A stretch of 64,000 bases of DNA, taken from contig NC_091142.1 in assembly GCF_041381155.1 (NCBI RefSeq), positions 35,699,604 through 35,763,603 on the forward strand, written 5' to 3'. This stretch comes from Argopecten irradians. Taxonomy: Eukaryota > Mollusca > Bivalvia > Pectinida > Pectinidae. Below the pieces are notes generated by a model. The model made no database searches, was not told the DNA's origin, and saw only the letters and a program-made list of their open reading frames with translations. Of the stretch, positions 62,001 through 64,000 are shown one piece after another; within the stretch, counting starts at the first letter, position 1; every line of letters begins with the position of its first letter. The translations under genes and the position numbers were made by a program.

Positions 62001-63901
62001 GGGGGGGGGGGGGATGGGTTTGTGGGTGCTCAAGCTTTCATACTAACATTCGTGGTTGACACCACCATCAACATCACATATATTATCAAATCTTTGGTTT
62101 ACATTAGTTTACATTTAATTGTTAATACAGGATGCAGTTCAATGCTTGTAAGACTAATGTCTCTTACCTTGAGCGAGACTTCTTTTTCTTTTTTGACTTT
62201 CTGACACTATGTGTTGGGGACCTCCGACTAGACTTAGATGAACTTCTGTAGGGTGACGGTGACCTAGACCTCTTCAGAGATTTTGACCTACCAGGTGATA
62301 TGGATCTATGTCGCGGTGACCTTGACCTATCTCTCTTACGAGGACTTGGAGGCCTTGGTATTCTTCGGGGTGGTGACTTTGATGATGACCTTTAAAAACA
62401 CATCAAAACTACATTAACATTGCTCTGGTTTGATTGTGTTTGCCAACAGCCATTCTCAAAACATGTTTCATTGGAAGTATTTCGTTTACACTTTTCAGGT
62501 CTATGGATTTGAAATTGCAATGTGCCAATACACCGACACTCTGATTGTACAAAATTTTAACAAACACCTGAGAACTTTAACAAAATAACAAAACAATGTT
62601 CAACTGAAGTTGTTATTACAGACTTACCTTCTACTTCTAACATAAGAACTTAGTGGCACAGGAGAATGTTTCCTTCGTGACGAGGGGCTCTGTGACCTGC
62701 GTGACCTTGAGGGTGGAGATGAGCCTCTATCCCGTGATTTCTTTGATGACCATGAAGAACGGTCTGAGTAGTCACTGAGACGATCTTCGTCATGAGTACT
62801 GGGTGTATGAGAACGGCTGCCTATAGGTGTATCTGCTGATCCTGTGCCTCCTGTTGTAGTACAAACAAAATGTACATAAGATTTTCAATCAAACTGTTGA
62901 TCAATGTAGAGCTGAAGTTGTATTTATACAGAAAGGTTCTAGTATATACACATTTTGTAGTTTAGTTAAGGATCTAAAATATACGCACTCTTAGACAAAA
63001 ATCCATAAGAAATGAAGTTGTTATACTGCTGTCAAAGCAATAGTGACTTTGAATTGACGACCCAAAAACTTTTACATGCATTATGTCTAAAGTGAAAATT
63101 CATGAAAGAATGCAGCCAGCTAACAGGTAGAAACCAACCTAATACACATACTATATCATGAATCATTCATCTAAGCCCGATGTCAAAGACAATGAGAACC
63201 CATAGCTTTTCTGACAGAGTGTAGTACTTTTAATTCCTTTTATATTTTAAATTTATCCTCATTCATCATTTTGTCTTATTACTTTTCCTCACCTGATTCA
63301 TTCATCTGATCATCGGCAGCTGGGTTTGAGGACCCTACATTGGTAGATTTGAGCATGTTGATGAACATGGCTGCCTTGCGTTTCCTTTCAGCTTGCATCT
63401 GTTTCTCCTTGTTGGCCTGGACTAGTTTCTCTCGTGCTGCGGCTGCCATTCGATCTTTAAGTCGTTCTTCAACTAACATTTAAAAAAAATATTACAAACT
63501 TTACAAAGAATTTTCAAAATCTGGAGGCAACATGCAGCAAGGTGTTGAAATATTTGTTACTTTGTTAACAATATGGTAACAGAGGTATAATTATATATAT
63601 AATGATAATACATTTAAATTTTTTTCTTTTATTTTCCCCTCCATTTTTAACCAGCTGTAGTTTAATATTTAACAATTAATAAAGAATCAAGACAACTCAC
63701 CTTGTTTTCGTTCTAACTTCTCAATTAACTCTGCTCGATCCACTCTGCTTTCTACCCTTGAGTAATCTGACCGTGAGTGGTCTGGTCGTGAATATTCTGA
63801 TCTTGAACTTTCTGATCTCATACTTTCTGTTGCCATGAAATCTGAATCTACAGGTGTTGACGTTCCAGACAGGTCTGATTTGTATGGCTTATCCCGATCA
63901 C
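59096..63901 (-). CDS. SFSWAP: SFSWAP (suppressor-of-white-apricot homologue), 3' seven exons
   Basis: Exons, 5' to 3': 63701-63901, 63293-63472, 62628-62850, 62168-62389, 60715-60891, 59605-59752, 59096-59176; about 410 residues with all junctions in frame. The gene continues upstream beyond the window, where the SURP domains are expected. SFSWAP is a nuclear RS-domain regulator of alternative splicing. Evidence: [20 protein letters not shown] plus ERKRKAAMF matches the human AAAAREKL...[16 protein letters not shown] region. Two exons of RS/RSP repeats with a KKKKKSRSR patch follow, then a Pro-rich exon ([17 protein letters not shown]). The short last exon [20 protein letters not shown] parallels the human DLMAKVRAMLAASKN end. 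The stop TGA is at 59096-59098. Four donors end in G or AG, splitting Arg or Gly codons. Confidence 0.9.
59927..60118. mobile_element. 192-bp palindromic MITE in an SFSWAP intron
   Basis: Ends AATACGGGGGTTTAGAGATC and inverted GATCTTGAAACTCCCGTATT. The two halves pair for about 85 bp each (GTAAAGTACAAT, CAGTCCCA/TGGGACTG, ATTATGACG/CGTCATAAT). No ORF. It lies between the exons at 59605-59752 and 60715-60891. Confidence 0.8.
60958..62030 (+). repeat. Dispersed element with a 157-bp tandem array in an SFSWAP intron
   Basis: It starts ACAAGAGGCCCAGAGGGCCT at 60958 and then has six units marked by GGTCAGCC at about 61215, 61367, 61529, 61686 and 61844. Each contains CAATTTTGAATCCCC and AAGGATGCTACCATTGCATT. 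It ends in a long G-run near 61986-62014. Short frames inside are not genes. Confidence 0.8.
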
Positions 63902-64000
63902 CTACAACAGAGAAGGGTTGTTACAAAGATTCACTACATCTGTGTCGAATAGAACTGTAACAATACAAATAAGAACATGAATATGATGTGTTTCAAATTG

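Noticed and set aside
61331..62204. Short + strand frames in the SFSWAP intron
   Set aside because: They lie in the 157-bp tandem array and G-run, and repeat the same low-information peptide.

Overview
This is animal nuclear DNA: AT-rich, intron-rich, and full of tandem repeats and fold-back elements. Two recognisable genes, ZCCHC8 and SFSWAP, match animal families, and the repeat style (arrays of about 160 bp, elements beginning ACAAGAGGCCC, tRNA-derived SINEs) suggests a bivalve or other mollusc. That assignment is inference. All exon models below were built by hand from splice signals, reading-frame continuity and remembered family sequence; no database search was possible.

Layout. 0-12 kb: three short related genes in tandem on the + strand (400-615, 6002-6217, 10190-10378). 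Each encodes a 62-71 residue protein with a BH3-like motif (h-x3-L/F-x2-h-G-D-x-h) and a hydrophobic C-terminus. Each has its stop codon just before a splice donor, so an intron lies in the 3' UTR. They look like a tandem family of mini BH3-only-like apoptosis regulators and are the most interesting system in the window. 14.3-21.2 kb: a giant 22-bp minisatellite. 24.3-25.4 kb: a fold-back transposon with tandem-repeat arms. 28.4-44.3 kb (- strand): a complete 15-exon ZCCHC8, the scaffold of the nuclear exosome targeting (NEXT) complex, predicted 757 aa. Its introns carry a 32-bp minisatellite, a 161-bp array and ghost copies of one exon. 44.5-52.8 kb (+ strand): a four-exon gene for a 627-aa protein I do not recognise, head-to-head with ZCCHC8 across a 226-bp interval. 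59.1-63.9 kb (- strand): the last seven coding exons of SFSWAP, an RS-rich splicing regulator whose 5' part lies beyond the window.

Functionally, ZCCHC8 (RNA surveillance and decay) and SFSWAP (splicing regulation) are both nuclear RNA-metabolism genes. From memory, both map to human chromosome 12q24, so the linkage may be ancestral. The left BH3-like cluster is separated from them by about 17 kb of repeat-rich DNA with no supported gene. Most long open frames in the 14-21 kb region are artefacts of the stop-free minisatellite.
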